DNA from: JAAYPI01 sp963668615
GTDB lineage: Bacteria; Bacteroidota; Bacteroidia; Bacteroidales; Paludibacteraceae
Reading direction: 5' to 3'
DNA: 64,000 bases
Assembly: GCA_963668615.2 (NCBI GenBank)
Contig: CAXXCL010000003.1
Location: 310,001 to 374,000, forward strand
Shown: positions 41,397-50,186 of the stretch, piece by piece
Layout of the letters: each line of letters starts with the position of its first letter
How positions within the stretch are numbered: the first letter of the stretch is position 1
Notes under the pieces: generated by a model
Told to the model about the DNA's origin: nothing
What the model saw: the letters and a program-made list of their open reading frames with translations, nothing else
Databases searched by the model: none
Made by a program: the position numbers and the translations under genes

Positions 41397-41409
41397 TTTC
41401 CAATGGAAA
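41397..41409. promoter_or_regulatory. Palindromic operator candidate, copy 2
   Basis: TTTCCAATGGAAA, with arms identical to copy 1, ends 21 bases before the first ATG of the redox operon. Binding here could block or guide transcription. The MarR-type gene at the end of the operon is a possible binder. Confidence 0.55.
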
Positions 41410-41430
41410 CTAATTTTACTAAAAAAAGAA

Positions 41431-41637
41431 ATGATGGAAACATTTGTAAAACAAAATTGGCTATATTTTATAGGAGGGACTATTGGAGGGATAAGCGGAT
41501 ATCTGTATTGGCTATATGTAGGATGCGATTCAGGCACCTGCCCTCTTACTTCTTCACCCATAGTAAGCTCCATATGGGGCACAATAATAGGAGCATTAGT
41601 ATTTAACTCATTAAAAAAAAGTAAGAAAAATGAATAA
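41431..41637 (+). CDS. DUF6132-like small membrane protein
   Basis: About 68 residues from the double ATG at 41431. It has two hydrophobic segments with WLYVGCDSGTCPLTSSP between them, a Cys-x4-Cys-Pro pattern typical of DUF6132, and ends in a Lys-rich tail. A longer frame upstream would run through both palindromes and is rejected. The family is often next to thioredoxins and rhodanese or MarR genes. Its cysteines suggest a redox or sulfur role, not proven. It is the first gene of the operon and overlaps the next by eight bases. Confidence 0.75.
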   Translation: MMETFVKQNWLYFIGGTIGGISGYLYWLYVGCDSGTCPLTSSPIVSSIWGTIIGALVFNSLKKSKKNE

Positions 41638-41872
41638 CTTATTAAAAAATTGGCATACCATGCGTATCCTTCATCTTGTAATCGGAATCGGGCTTTTAGT
41701 CTATTTTTTTGTATCGAGCAACAGCTTCATTTTACTATTCTCAATTCTATTCTTGGCAATGGGAATATTTAATTTCTCTTGCTGTGGAGGCTCTTGTGGT
41801 TGTCAAAGTCCAACCGAAAAAGATGACAGCAAACAACTATTCAAAAATGACATAAAGAAAATGAAAAAATGA
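41630..41872 (+). CDS. Small Cys-rich membrane protein
   Basis: An 80-residue protein with two hydrophobic segments (about 10-28 and 32-50). They are followed by a cysteine cluster SCCGGSCGCQSP, five cysteines in ten residues, which may bind metal or form reactive thiols on one membrane face. No named family is recognised with certainty; similar inner-membrane proteins occur beside DUF6132. It overlaps both neighbours (eight and four bases), so translation is coupled. Confidence 0.72.
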   Translation: MNNLLKNWHTMRILHLVIGIGLLVYFFVSSNSFILLFSILFLAMGIFNFSCCGGSCGCQSPTEKDDSKQLFKNDIKKMKK

Positions 41873-42354
41873 AACGATTAGGATGGATACTCGTTGCTAC
41901 TATGTTAGCATGGACGTCGTGTAGCCAATCGACAGAAAGTAGTGAAAAAACGACTCAAAAAGAAAAACAAACAATTAAAAATAAAAGCAGTATGAAAACA
42001 ATTCATTTAACAAAAGAAGAATTTTTAAAAAAAGTAGTAAATTTCGAAGAAAATCCGAATGAATGGAAATATCTTGGTGATAAACCGGCAATTATTGATT
42101 TTTATGCGTCTTGGTGTGGACCATGCAAAATGGTTGCTCCCATACTCGAAGAATTAGCAGCCGAATATGACGGACAAATCTATATTTATAAAGTAGATAC
42201 TGAACAAGAGCAAGAGTTGGCAGGTGTTTTTGGTATTCAATCAATTCCGACAATATTGTTCATTCCAATGAATGATAAACCCCAAATAACACAAGGTGCA
42301 TTGCCTAAAACAGCATTTAAAAATTTGATTGACAGTGTCTTACTTAAAAAGTAA
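41869..42354 (+). CDS. Lipoprotein thioredoxin
   Basis: A 161-residue protein. A lipoprotein signal ends AWTSCSQS near residue 17, then a short Lys/Ser linker, then a thioredoxin fold with the active site WCGPCK (Cys83, Cys86) and the cis-proline loop SIPTILF. It would be anchored in the periplasm and exchange disulfides. The start ATG overlaps the previous stop by four bases. Given its company of Cys-rich proteins, a ferredoxin and a MarR regulator, it is probably part of a stress-responsive thiol system. Confidence 0.9.
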   Translation: MKRLGWILVATMLAWTSCSQSTESSEKTTQKEKQTIKNKSSMKTIHLTKEEFLKKVVNFEENPNEWKYLGDKPAIIDFYASWCGPCKMVAPILEELAAEYDGQIYIYKVDTEQEQELAGVFGIQSIPTILFIPMNDKPQITQGALPKTAFKNLIDSVLLKK

Positions 42355-42359
42355 AGAGA

Positions 42360-42545
42360 ATGATGGTAATAGATAAAAATAGATGCCCTCAAAACCATGC
42401 TTGTCCGTTGCTTAGGGTATGCCCTGTTCAAGCAATTTCACAAAAAGGATACGGACTACCGGTTATTAATCAGGAAAAATGTATAAAATGCGGTAAATGT
42501 ATTAAGTATTGTGGAATGGGTGCCGTTCGTCAAATAACAAACTAA
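42360..42545 (+). CDS. Small 4Fe-4S ferredoxin-like protein
   Basis: A 61-residue cytoplasmic protein. The C-terminal half has a full cluster motif CIKCGKCIKYC with a more distant CPVQAIS, and the N-terminal half has CPQNHACPLLRVC. Eight cysteines are present in all, enough for two clusters, but spacing in the first half is unusual. It begins five bases after the thioredoxin gene. It may carry electrons for the thioredoxin or act as a sensor. Confidence 0.82.
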   Translation: MMVIDKNRCPQNHACPLLRVCPVQAISQKGYGLPVINQEKCIKCGKCIKYCGMGAVRQITN

Positions 42546-42550
42546 TAATT

Positions 42551-42922
42551 ATGGAACCACTTTGTTATATTAGAAATATCTACCGTATTATCGGAAAATT
42601 TGAGGATCAATTTCAACAAAATTACGACCTCGGATTAAATGAAAGTTTTTTGCTATGCGAACTAAAAGACAAAGAATTATCGTCGGGAGAAATTTCAGAC
42701 ATTTTGGAAGTTACGCATTCCAACGCATCTAAAGTAATACGTTCGCTCGAAAAAAAGAAACTTATCAAACGGGTAATGGGCAAAGACGACAAAAGAAAAA
42801 TGTATTTTTCACTTACCGCAGCCGGTAAATCAAAATTAGAAACGATAAAGTGCGAGGCACAAAACATAAGTGAAATAGCACAGAACATAAGTACCGGTAA
42901 TGTAATTGAACACACAAACTAA
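42551..42922 (+). CDS. MarR family transcription regulator
   Basis: About 123 residues from the ATG at 42551. The winged helix is visible: LSSGEISDILEVTHSNASKVIRSLEKKKLI (turn and recognition helix), then RVMGKDDKRKMYFSLTAAGK (wing). The N-terminal dimer helix starts at IRNIYRIIGKFEDQF. It is the last gene of the redox operon and probably controls it through the paired palindromes at 41345 and 41397, which is an inference. Confidence 0.87.
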   Translation: MEPLCYIRNIYRIIGKFEDQFQQNYDLGLNESFLLCELKDKELSSGEISDILEVTHSNASKVIRSLEKKKLIKRVMGKDDKRKMYFSLTAAGKSKLETIKCEAQNISEIAQNISTGNVIEHTN

Positions 42923-42937
42923 CTTTTTCGTATTCAA

Positions 42938-42986
42938 TCAACTCCGCTAGCAGTAAAAAAAATTACTATTAGCGGAGTTTTTATTT
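42938..42986 (+). terminator. Terminator of the redox operon
   Basis: AACTCCGCT (42940-42948) pairs with AGCGGAGTT (42971-42979), followed by a T-rich stretch. A -7-like TAAATTTG for the next gene lies at 42996-43003. Confidence 0.82.
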
Positions 42987-43021
42987 CATATTATCTAAAT
43001 TTGCACTCAAATTTTTGGGCA

Positions 43022-43390
43022 ATGAAAGCTTTTTACACAATTATTCTTCTAGTATTTTCGAATGTTTTTATGACATTGGCATGGTACGGACATTTAAAAC
43101 TAAAAGAGTTTAGGTGGTTTGCCGCACTTCCTTTAGTTGTTGTCATTTTATTCAGTTGGGGAATCGCTCTATTTGAGTATTTTTTCCAAGTTCCTGCCAA
43201 CAAAATCGGATTTCAGGGCAACGGAGGTCCATTCTCGCTACTACAACTTAAAGTAATACAAGAAGTTATCACTCTCATTGTCTTCGTAGCTTTTTCTTCT
43301 ATCGCTTTCAAAGCAGAGCCTCTGCGTTGGAATCACCTGGTTGGTTTCATGTGCTTGATATTGGCTGTTTACTTTATTTTCAAGAAATAA
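43022..43390 (+). CDS. DUF486 (DMT-like) small membrane protein
   Basis: About 122 residues from the ATG at 43022. Four hydrophobic helices are seen, with LAWYGHLK, SWGIALFEYFFQVPANKIG and LLQLKVIQEVITLIVF, which match the DUF486 family in order and length. It is related to small drug/metabolite transporters; substrate unknown. Single gene, with a probable -7 box TAAATTTG just before it and no convincing -33 box. Confidence 0.88.
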   Translation: MKAFYTIILLVFSNVFMTLAWYGHLKLKEFRWFAALPLVVVILFSWGIALFEYFFQVPANKIGFQGNGGPFSLLQLKVIQEVITLIVFVAFSSIAFKAEPLRWNHLVGFMCLILAVYFIFKK

Positions 43391-43504
43391 GATACTACCG
43401 GTACTTCTCTTTTATCTCCTACTTTCTAACAACAAGCTTAGAAACATTAAAAATAGCATATTTACCCCAAATACGTTAAATTATGTTATTTTATAATAGT
43501 ATGT

Positions 43505-43536
43505 ATTGCATAGTACTGTATTATAATATACATTTG
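43505..43536 (+). promoter_or_regulatory. Promoter of the padR-pspC operon
   Basis: ATTG (43505-43508) is followed by 20 bases and TACATTTG (43529-43536). ATGTAT at 43501-43506 and ATACAT at 43528-43533 form an inverted pair around it, compatible with PadR autoregulation. Confidence 0.55.
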
Positions 43537-43562
43537 CCACGGGAATATAATACATATCATAT

Positions 43563-43895
43563 ATGGATATAAATACAGAGAATATCAAATCACAAATGCG
43601 GAAGGGATATTTAGAATATTGCATCTTGCTAATTCTAAACAAAAAGGAAGCGTATGCCAGTGACATTATCAAAGAGCTGAAAGATGCTAAGTTAATAGTT
43701 GTAGAAGGCACCCTTTATCCACTCCTTACGCGTCTGAAGAACAGTGACTTTTTAGAATATAACTGGATAGAATCATTGCAAGGACCTCCCAGAAAATATT
43801 ATCATTTGACCCCGAAAGGAAAAGATTTTTTGGTAGAATTAGAAGAAGCATGGCAAGAAATAAAAAATGTAGTAGAATGTATTAAACAAGTATAA
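43563..43895 (+). CDS. PadR family transcription regulator
   Basis: A 110-residue winged-helix protein. The N-terminal RKGYLEYCILLILNKKEAYASDIIKEL and the wing VVEGTLYPLLTRLKNSDFLEYNW..GPPRKYYHLT are the PadR pattern. The C-terminal helix for dimerisation is short (PadR-s2 type). It lies 33 bases before the PspC-domain gene, a common pairing in Bacteroidota, and probably represses that operon. Confidence 0.92.
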   Translation: MDINTENIKSQMRKGYLEYCILLILNKKEAYASDIIKELKDAKLIVVEGTLYPLLTRLKNSDFLEYNWIESLQGPPRKYYHLTPKGKDFLVELEEAWQEIKNVVECIKQV

Positions 43896-43928
43896 ATAGT
43901 AGCAAACGAGACTCAATATTATTTGATT

Positions 43929-45575
43929 ATGAAAAAAACATTAACAATCAACCTGAACGGTATCGTCTTCCACATAGATGAAGATGCATACCAAATATTG
44001 CAAAACTACTTGAATGAAGTGGATAAACAATTTCACTCCGAAGAAGATAAAGAAATTTTGAAAGACATTGAAGCTCGTATTGCGGAACTTTTTTCAGAAA
44101 AATTGCAAAACGGCAAAAATGTCATTGAAGAAGCTGACGTAAAAGAAGTTATGGAAGTTTTAGGTCATCCGGATCAATTTGCAGGAGAAGATGAAGAAAA
44201 AACGACAGAAAAGAAAGAGAAAACAAGCAGAAAGAACAAACGCTTTTATCGTGACCCCGAGAATTATATTTTTGGTGGAGTTGCAAGTGGTGCCGCCGCT
44301 TACCTCAATTGGGATGTCACTCTGATGAGGTTTCTATTCGTTATACTGGTATTTATAGGTTTTGGGTGGATTATACCCGTGTACATAATAGCTTGGCTGG
44401 TTGCACCCAAAGCCACCACCACCTCTCAACGTCTCGAAATGCAAGGAGAAGACGTTACCATTAACAACATAAAGTCTGAATTCAAAAATGCAAAAAACTA
44501 TGTGGAATCGGATGGATTCAAGCACTCTGCCAAAAAAGTCAGCGAAAAAATTGCAAATGTAATACGTGAAATAGTTAAAGGAGCCTTTATTTTTATAAGT
44601 TCTTTTGTAGGATTTGCCTTTTTACTCATTACTATCGGAATTATTATCTCACTAATTGTTGTTTTTGTTCATTTCAATTTCATTCCTGCTCTTCTGCCTT
44701 TTACTTTTAATTCAAATGTATTGGCAACAATAACCGTAGCATCAGCCATTTTATTATTAATATGCCCAATAATAGGTTTATTTAGTATTATCACCAGATT
44801 AGTGAATCATAAAAAAAGAAAAAAATCACGCTCTTTTGGATGGATATTATTTGCTATTTGGATTACCAGCTTACTATTTTTTATCACCATTGTCGTAAGC
44901 AGTGCAATATATCACCAAAATGATTGGAAAAACCACACATTGTACACAGAAGCACGAGGAATAGACTCATTTAACGAAATAGAAATAGACAACGGCGTAA
45001 ATGTAGTCTTACAACAGGGTGAAAAATACCAAGTTTCCATACAAACGCCGGAAGATAGTTCCGATAATATCAAGACGGAAATTAAAGACAGCATTTTACA
45101 TATCTATGCTGAAAATTTCTCGGCAATGGACGTTATTAATAATCATTATACCGTTATAGTCACTACACCCGATATATGTAAAATTTCCGTCTGCAATGGA
45201 GGAAAAATAGAGTCTAATGGCGTTTTTGCCACACAAAATCTAGCATTAAATGTATCGGCTATGAGTTGTGCAAAGATGAATCTGAACATTTCGGATTTTC
45301 TTTCGGTAGAAACATCGGAATTGTCAAAAACAGAATTGAAGGGTTATGCCAATAAAGTAAATCTGCACGTATCCGAGGCAAGTAAAATTGATGCAGAAAA
45401 TCTGCAAACAAAAACGGCATATGTTTTGGCTGAGGATGCCGCAAAAGCTTACATATCAGTATCCGATAATCTTTGGATGGAAGCTCAAAATGCTGCCCAA
45501 ATAGAATATAAAGGGAATCCTACAATCGTAAAATCGATTACCAACACATCGTCCATAAAACACAATAACAAGTAA
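43929..45575 (+). CDS. PspC domain membrane protein with DUF2807 end
   Basis: About 548 residues from the ATG at 43929. Order: an N-terminal small alpha/beta region (1-90), a PspC domain (about 100-160, with FGGVASGAAAYLNWDVTLMR), a membrane block of about four helices (about 205-330), and a beta-helical DUF2807 (head GIN) domain (about 345-530) starting SFNEIEIDNGVNVVLQQG. The last part probably lies in the periplasm. It is thought to respond to envelope stress in partnership with the PadR protein upstream. Function beyond that is unknown. Confidence 0.88.
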   Translation: MKKTLTINLNGIVFHIDEDAYQILQNYLNEVDKQFHSEEDKEILKDIEARIAELFSEKLQNGKNVIEEADVKEVMEVLGHPDQFAGEDEEKTTEKKEKTSRKNKRFYRDPENYIFGGVASGAAAYLNWDVTLMRFLFVILVFIGFGWIIPVYIIAWLVAPKATTTSQRLEMQGEDVTINNIKSEFKNAKNYVESDGFKHSAKKVSEKIANVIREIVKGAFIFISSFVGFAFLLITIGIIISLIVVFVHFNFIPALLPFTFNSNVLATITVASAILLLICPIIGLFSIITRLVNHKKRKKSRSFGWILFAIWITSLLFFITIVVSSAIYHQNDWKNHTLYTEARGIDSFNEIEIDNGVNVVLQQGEKYQVSIQTPEDSSDNIKTEIKDSILHIYAENFSAMDVINNHYTVIVTTPDICKISVCNGGKIESNGVFATQNLALNVSAMSCAKMNLNISDFLSVETSELSKTELKGYANKVNLHVSEASKIDAENLQTKTAYVLAEDAAKAYISVSDNLWMEAQNAAQIEYKGNPTIVKSITNTSSIKHNNK

Positions 45576-45627
45576 CACTCATCGTTTTCACAAAAGATAA
45601 AAAGGTTTAGTTTGAAAATATGGTGAA

Positions 45628-45666
45628 AATAAGAATAGGACACCGATTAGTGTCCTATTCTTATTT
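45628..45666. terminator. Terminator after the PspC gene
   Basis: A perfect 16-base stem AATAAGAATAGGACAC / GTGTCCTATTCTTATT with a six-base loop, T-rich on both sides. Confidence 0.88.
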
Positions 45667-45821
45667 GATTTAATTGAGTATTATAATCTTTACAGGTTAG
45701 AAAAAGATTAATTTTTCGTCAGGCGATGCAAAGTTGACTTTTTTTTTCGAGCTTAGAAAATTTAAAAATATGTTGTATAATACTTTTTTGCACTTTTTTT
45801 GCCAATATAATGAAAGTGTTT

Positions 45822-45852
45822 TTTGCCAAACAACTTTATTATGATACCTTTG
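45822..45852 (+). promoter_or_regulatory. Amylase promoter
   Basis: TTTG (45822-45825), 19 bases, then TACCTTTG (45845-45852): an exact Bacteroidota promoter. It leaves a leader of about 120 bases before the ATG at 45982, long enough for post-transcriptional control. Confidence 0.78.
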
Positions 45853-45981
45853 TGCCCGTAGAAATATTTGGTTAAAAAAAATATTTCTGCAATATATTAT
45901 TTTTTTTCACGTTATGCTATCACCAAGTTGGTTGTCAAGCAATCGATTTGGTATTTCAACCTTAAATTTAAATTTTTCACT

Positions 45982-47832
45982 ATGAAAAGATTCTCCTTCT
46001 GGGAGAGAGTTACAGTTATTTCTGTAGTTTCTCTTTGTGCGATAGGGAACATGTTTGCACAAGCACCATCTCAATGCTCCGATGTCATGTTACAAACTTT
46101 TTATTGGGATGCACAGTCCGAATGTAATTGGAACAGTTTGAACAATCAATCTACAGAAATTGCTGCCAATTTTGACTTGGTTTGGCTAGCTCCTTCAGCA
46201 AAATCTTCCGGTGTCGGTTACCATCCCGAACAATTAAGCAATCAAAACAGCAACTGGGGTTCATATTCCGAACTAAAAACACTTATTTCCAGTCTTCATA
46301 ACAAAGGAAGCAAGGTTATTGCAGATATAATTATCAACCACCGTGGCAACAGTTCTAACTGGACGGAATTTTACGGCGACGATTTTGGTTCTTACGGTTC
46401 TTTTCAATTCGGTGCAGGAAACATCTGTTGTGATGATGAATGTTCGAGTAATGGCTATACGGCCTATGGAGCTAAAGATGCCGGTTACGAGACCAATTGT
46501 AATGCATCCGGCGGATATTGTGCAGCACGAGATTTAGACCACTCTAATACCTACGTTCAAAATGCAACGAAAGCCTACCTGAAATGGATGAAAAATGAAA
46601 TGGGCTATGATGGCTGGCGTTATGACTTAGTAAAAGGATACTTGGGATGTTACACAAAAATGTATAACGAAGCAGGTGCCGGTTATATGTCTGTCGGTGA
46701 ATATTGGGATGGCGATTATAATAAAGTAGTCAACTGGATTAATGCAACGGATAAAACCTCCACTGCTTTCGATTTTCCGGCCAAGTATAGTGCATTTAAC
46801 AATGGATTAGCAGCCAACAATTTTAGCAGTATGGTATCAGGAGGAGCTCCTTGCGGACTTGCAGGAAGTGCTTATAAACGTTATGCCGTCACCTTTGTAG
46901 ATAACCACGACACATACCGCGACGGCAGTAAATACACCGGAGATATTCCTCAAGCTAATGCGTTTATACTTTCAGCACCAGGCATTCCTTGCGTATTTTG
47001 GCCTCACTGGACAGCCTATAAAGCAGCTATCAAAAGCATGATTAAAGTCCGTAAAGCTTGTGGCATTCACAGCGAATCAGCCTCTACGGCTGTAGCGGGT
47101 AGCGGGTACTACCAATGTACAACCACAGGTACCAAATCAACTCTGATTTGCCGTATTGGCACATTAAGCACACCAACAGGATACAAAATTGCTTGCTCCG
47201 GCACTAATTGGGCATTTTATGTACCAACAGATTTTAACATAGAAGAACAACAGGAATTAACAGGAGCATCTCTCTACTTACGCGGAGAACAAACATCTTG
47301 GGCTGCAACTTCGCAGTATTTATTTACAGAAACCTCAGCGGGTGTTTTTGAATTAGCAGGCAATTTCACCATTACAGGGGCATTCAAAATTGCAGACAAT
47401 TCGTGGGGCACATCGAATTTTGGAGGATGCGGCAGCGTTACAACCGTCTCTCTTGGTGATAATACGGTTTGTGCAGGTTCATCCAGTGCCAATTTGACGA
47501 ACAGTTCATTGAGTTTTAAGAAGATGACCCTTCGGTTAACGGATATCAATGACTTTTCACAGGGAGGAACTCTTTCCATTAGCAATAGTTCCGATATTGC
47601 TGAAAAAAAAGACAATAGTTTTGACTTATATCTGAGTAACACCGACAATATTTTAAATATCGGTTCAGATAACGACATTGCCACGGTAAATATTTACAAT
47701 ATTTCGGGAAAGAAAATCAAGACCTCTTCTGCAACACAAATTAATATTTCTGCTTTCGACAAAGGAACGTATATTGCTGAAGTCATTGATAACGAAGGAA
47801 ATATAGATACACGAAAATTTATCAAGTTATAA
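45982..47832 (+). CDS. Secreted alpha-amylase (GH13) with type IX sorting domain
   Basis: About 616 residues. The signal peptide ends near GNMFAQA. The GH13 barrel shows ADIIINHR (conserved region I), WRYDLVKGY with nucleophile Asp215, VGEYWDG with acid Glu240, and FVDNHDT with Asp307, so the active site is complete. It hydrolyses internal alpha-1,4 bonds of starch-like glucans. A middle beta domain (about 420-530) may bind starch. The last 75 residues (NISGKKIKTSSATQINI..KGTYIAEVI) form a type A sorting domain of the type IX system, so the enzyme is exported across the outer membrane. Confidence 0.94.
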   Translation: MKRFSFWERVTVISVVSLCAIGNMFAQAPSQCSDVMLQTFYWDAQSECNWNSLNNQSTEIAANFDLVWLAPSAKSSGVGYHPEQLSNQNSNWGSYSELKTLISSLHNKGSKVIADIIINHRGNSSNWTEFYGDDFGSYGSFQFGAGNICCDDECSSNGYTAYGAKDAGYETNCNASGGYCAARDLDHSNTYVQNATKAYLKWMKNEMGYDGWRYDLVKGYLGCYTKMYNEAGAGYMSVGEYWDGDYNKVVNWINATDKTSTAFDFPAKYSAFNNGLAANNFSSMVSGGAPCGLAGSAYKRYAVTFVDNHDTYRDGSKYTGDIPQANAFILSAPGIPCVFWPHWTAYKAAIKSMIKVRKACGIHSESASTAVAGSGYYQCTTTGTKSTLICRIGTLSTPTGYKIACSGTNWAFYVPTDFNIEEQQELTGASLYLRGEQTSWAATSQYLFTETSAGVFELAGNFTITGAFKIADNSWGTSNFGGCGSVTTVSLGDNTVCAGSSSANLTNSSLSFKKMTLRLTDINDFSQGGTLSISNSSDIAEKKDNSFDLYLSNTDNILNIGSDNDIATVNIYNISGKKIKTSSATQINISAFDKGTYIAEVIDNEGNIDTRKFIKL

Positions 47833-47852
47833 AACTTAATTTACTGTATCTT

Positions 47853-47896
47853 AGAAGGAGCGAACTATCCACGTGGTTTGCTCCTTCGCTTTTTAT
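47853..47896 (+). terminator. Terminator of the amylase gene
   Basis: AGAAGGAGC pairs with GCTCCTTC across a loop, followed by GCTTTTTAT. It lies 20 bases after the amylase stop. Confidence 0.85.
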
Positions 47897-48002
47897 ACCC
47901 CTATAATCAAATATGTCTTTTTGTCAGCGTTAGGGGTTTTGGCACTTGTTTTGCAATGAACATACAACAAAAGAAAATATTTAACAATATATATATTTTA
48001 TT

Positions 48003-50057
48003 ATGAAGGAAGGAAATATTGGGGTTACAACAGATAACATTTTCCCCGTTATCAAAAAATTTTTGTACAGTGATCACGAAATTTTTCTGCGTGAATTAGT
48101 TTCTAACGCTGTAGATGCAACACAAAAGCTAAAAACGTTATCTTCCGTTGGAGAATTTAAAGGCGAACTAGGTAATTTGAATGTGTACGTAAAATTAGGT
48201 AAGGGAACCATTACTATTTCGGATAGAGGTATCGGAATGACAGCCGAAGAAATTGACAAATACATCAATCAAATTGCTTTTTCGGGTGCCGAAGAATTTT
48301 TGGACAAGTACAAAGATGATGCAAGTGCCATTATCGGTCACTTTGGTCTAGGTTTTTATTCTTCTTTTATGGTTTCCAAAAAAGTTGAAATTATTACTAA
48401 ATCGTACAAAGAAGGAAGTCAGGCTGTAAAATGGAGTTGCGACGGAAATCCAAATTATACCATTGAAGAAATAGAAAAAGAAGACAGAGGTACAGACATC
48501 GTTCTACACATTGACGATGAAAATAAAGATTTTCTTGGCGAAGCAAAAATCAAAGAATTACTTACCAAATATTGTAAGTTTTTACCTATTCCTATTGCTT
48601 TTGGAAAAAAGCAAGAATGGAAGGACGGTAAACAAGTCGAAACAGATGAAGACAACATCATTAACGATACGCAACCGGCATGGGTTCGCAAACCGGCTGA
48701 TTTGACCGATGAAGACTACAAAAAATTCTACAACGACTTATACCCGATGAGCGAAGATCCGCTTTTCCATATACACCTGAATGTAGATTATCCATTTCAC
48801 TTAACCGGTATTTTGTATTTTCCGAAAGTGAAAAATAATATCGAATTACAACGTAACAAAATACAGCTCTATTGCAATCAAGTTTTCGTAACAGATTCGG
48901 TAGAAGGTATTGTTCCCGAATTCCTTACCCTATTACATGGCGTAATAGATTCCCCCGATATTCCGCTGAATGTCAGCCGATCTTACTTGCAAAGCGATGC
49001 CAACGTGAAAAAGATTTCGAGTCACATTACCAAAAAAGTGGCCGATCGTTTGCAAGAAATTTTCAAGAATGATCGTAGTCAATTTGAAGAAAAATGGGAC
49101 AGCCTAAAAATCTTCATTAATTACGGAATGCTAACCGATGATAAGTTTTACGAAAAAGCGGAGAAATTCAATCTATTTAAGAACGTAGACGATAAATTTT
49201 TCACAGCGGAAGAATATAAAACACTCATTTCTTCTGAACAAACAGACAAAAACGGAGACCTTATCTATCTGTATGCTAACAATAAAGATGAACAATTCAG
49301 CTATATTGAAGCGGCAAAATCAAAAGGATATGATGTATTGCTTATGGATGGACAATTAGACATTCATCTTATATCGAAATTGGAACAAAAATTTGAAAAA
49401 TCACGTTTTGTACGTGTAGATAGTGATATTGCTGAAAATCTAATACAAAAAGAAGATCGCTCAAAAACGAACATCAGCAGCGAAAAGCAAAACGCCTTGA
49501 CGGAAATTTTTGCTTCTCAAACACCAAAAACCGACAAAACAAACTTCATCGTAAGTTTTGACTCAATGACAGAAAAAGCAATGCCTATAATCATTACACA
49601 AAATGAGTTTATGCGTCGTATGAAAGAAATGTCGGCAATGCAAGGTGGCATGATGGGATTTTACGGCGAAATGCCCGACTCTTACAATTTAGTAGTAAAT
49701 ACAGACCATATTTTAATTAAGAATTTATTGCAAAAAGAAGAAGAAGTCTGTGGTAAGGAAGTAAGTCCAATAGATGAAAACGTCAAAACATTGCAAACTA
49801 AGATTGACGAATTAACCAAAGCCCATCAAGGTAAAAAGGACGAGGAAGTTCCTCAACAGGAAAAAGAAGAACTAGAAAACACCAAAAAAGAAGTTGCCGA
49901 TTTGAAAGAAAAGCAAAAAGTTATTTTCAGAGAATTTGCTGAAAAAGAAAACATGGTGCGTCAATTGATTGACCTTGCCCTTTTGGCTAACAATATGTTG
50001 AAAGGCGAAGCGTTAAATAATTTCGTAAAGAGAAGCACAGAAATGATTGCCAAATAA
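48003..50057 (+). CDS. htpG: Chaperone HtpG (Hsp90)
   Basis: A 684-residue Hsp90. The GHKL ATP site shows ELVSNAVDATQKL near residue 32, SDRGIGMT near 74 and GHFGLGFYSSF near 117. The middle domain has the catalytic arginine region NVSRSYLQSD. The C-terminal domain ends without the eukaryotic tail. It is longer than E. coli HtpG (624) because of a charged helical insertion at about 590-650 (KAHQGKKDEEVPQQEKEEL), which is a feature of Bacteroidota forms. It folds client proteins under heat stress. Single gene with its own terminator. Confidence 0.97.
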   Translation: MKEGNIGVTTDNIFPVIKKFLYSDHEIFLRELVSNAVDATQKLKTLSSVGEFKGELGNLNVYVKLGKGTITISDRGIGMTAEEIDKYINQIAFSGAEEFLDKYKDDASAIIGHFGLGFYSSFMVSKKVEIITKSYKEGSQAVKWSCDGNPNYTIEEIEKEDRGTDIVLHIDDENKDFLGEAKIKELLTKYCKFLPIPIAFGKKQEWKDGKQVETDEDNIINDTQPAWVRKPADLTDEDYKKFYNDLYPMSEDPLFHIHLNVDYPFHLTGILYFPKVKNNIELQRNKIQLYCNQVFVTDSVEGIVPEFLTLLHGVIDSPDIPLNVSRSYLQSDANVKKISSHITKKVADRLQEIFKNDRSQFEEKWDSLKIFINYGMLTDDKFYEKAEKFNLFKNVDDKFFTAEEYKTLISSEQTDKNGDLIYLYANNKDEQFSYIEAAKSKGYDVLLMDGQLDIHLISKLEQKFEKSRFVRVDSDIAENLIQKEDRSKTNISSEKQNALTEIFASQTPKTDKTNFIVSFDSMTEKAMPIIITQNEFMRRMKEMSAMQGGMMGFYGEMPDSYNLVVNTDHILIKNLLQKEEEVCGKEVSPIDENVKTLQTKIDELTKAHQGKKDEEVPQQEKEELENTKKEVADLKEKQKVIFREFAEKENMVRQLIDLALLANNMLKGEALNNFVKRSTEMIAK

Positions 50058-50074
50058 TCAATCAATTGGCATTG

Positions 50075-50112
50075 ACAATAGCCGTATAGTTTGATTACGG
50101 CTATTGTTTTTC
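50075..50112 (+). terminator. Terminator of htpG
   Basis: ACAATAGCCGTA (50075-50086) pairs with TACGGCTATTGT, followed by TTTTTC. Strong intrinsic terminator. Confidence 0.88.
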
Positions 50113-50133
50113 TCCAGATTTTTGCATGAATTA

Positions 50134-50165
50134 TTTGCAAAAGCAAAATAAACGCCGTAAATTTG
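50134..50165 (+). promoter_or_regulatory. Promoter of tRNA-Arg
   Basis: TTTG (50134-50137), 20 bases, then TAAATTTG (50158-50165), 21 bases before the mature tRNA start. Full match to the consensus. Confidence 0.78.
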
Positions 50166-50186
50166 CACTCTGAAATTAAAATTGAC

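Larger units (their letters stand above)
45576..45981 (+). other. Gap before the amylase gene: terminator and promoter only
   Basis: About 400 bases without a gene. It contains a terminator at 45628-45666, then AT-rich DNA, then the amylase promoter at 45822-45852 and a leader of roughly 120 bases. No small open frame with good start or coding character is seen. Confidence 0.7.
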
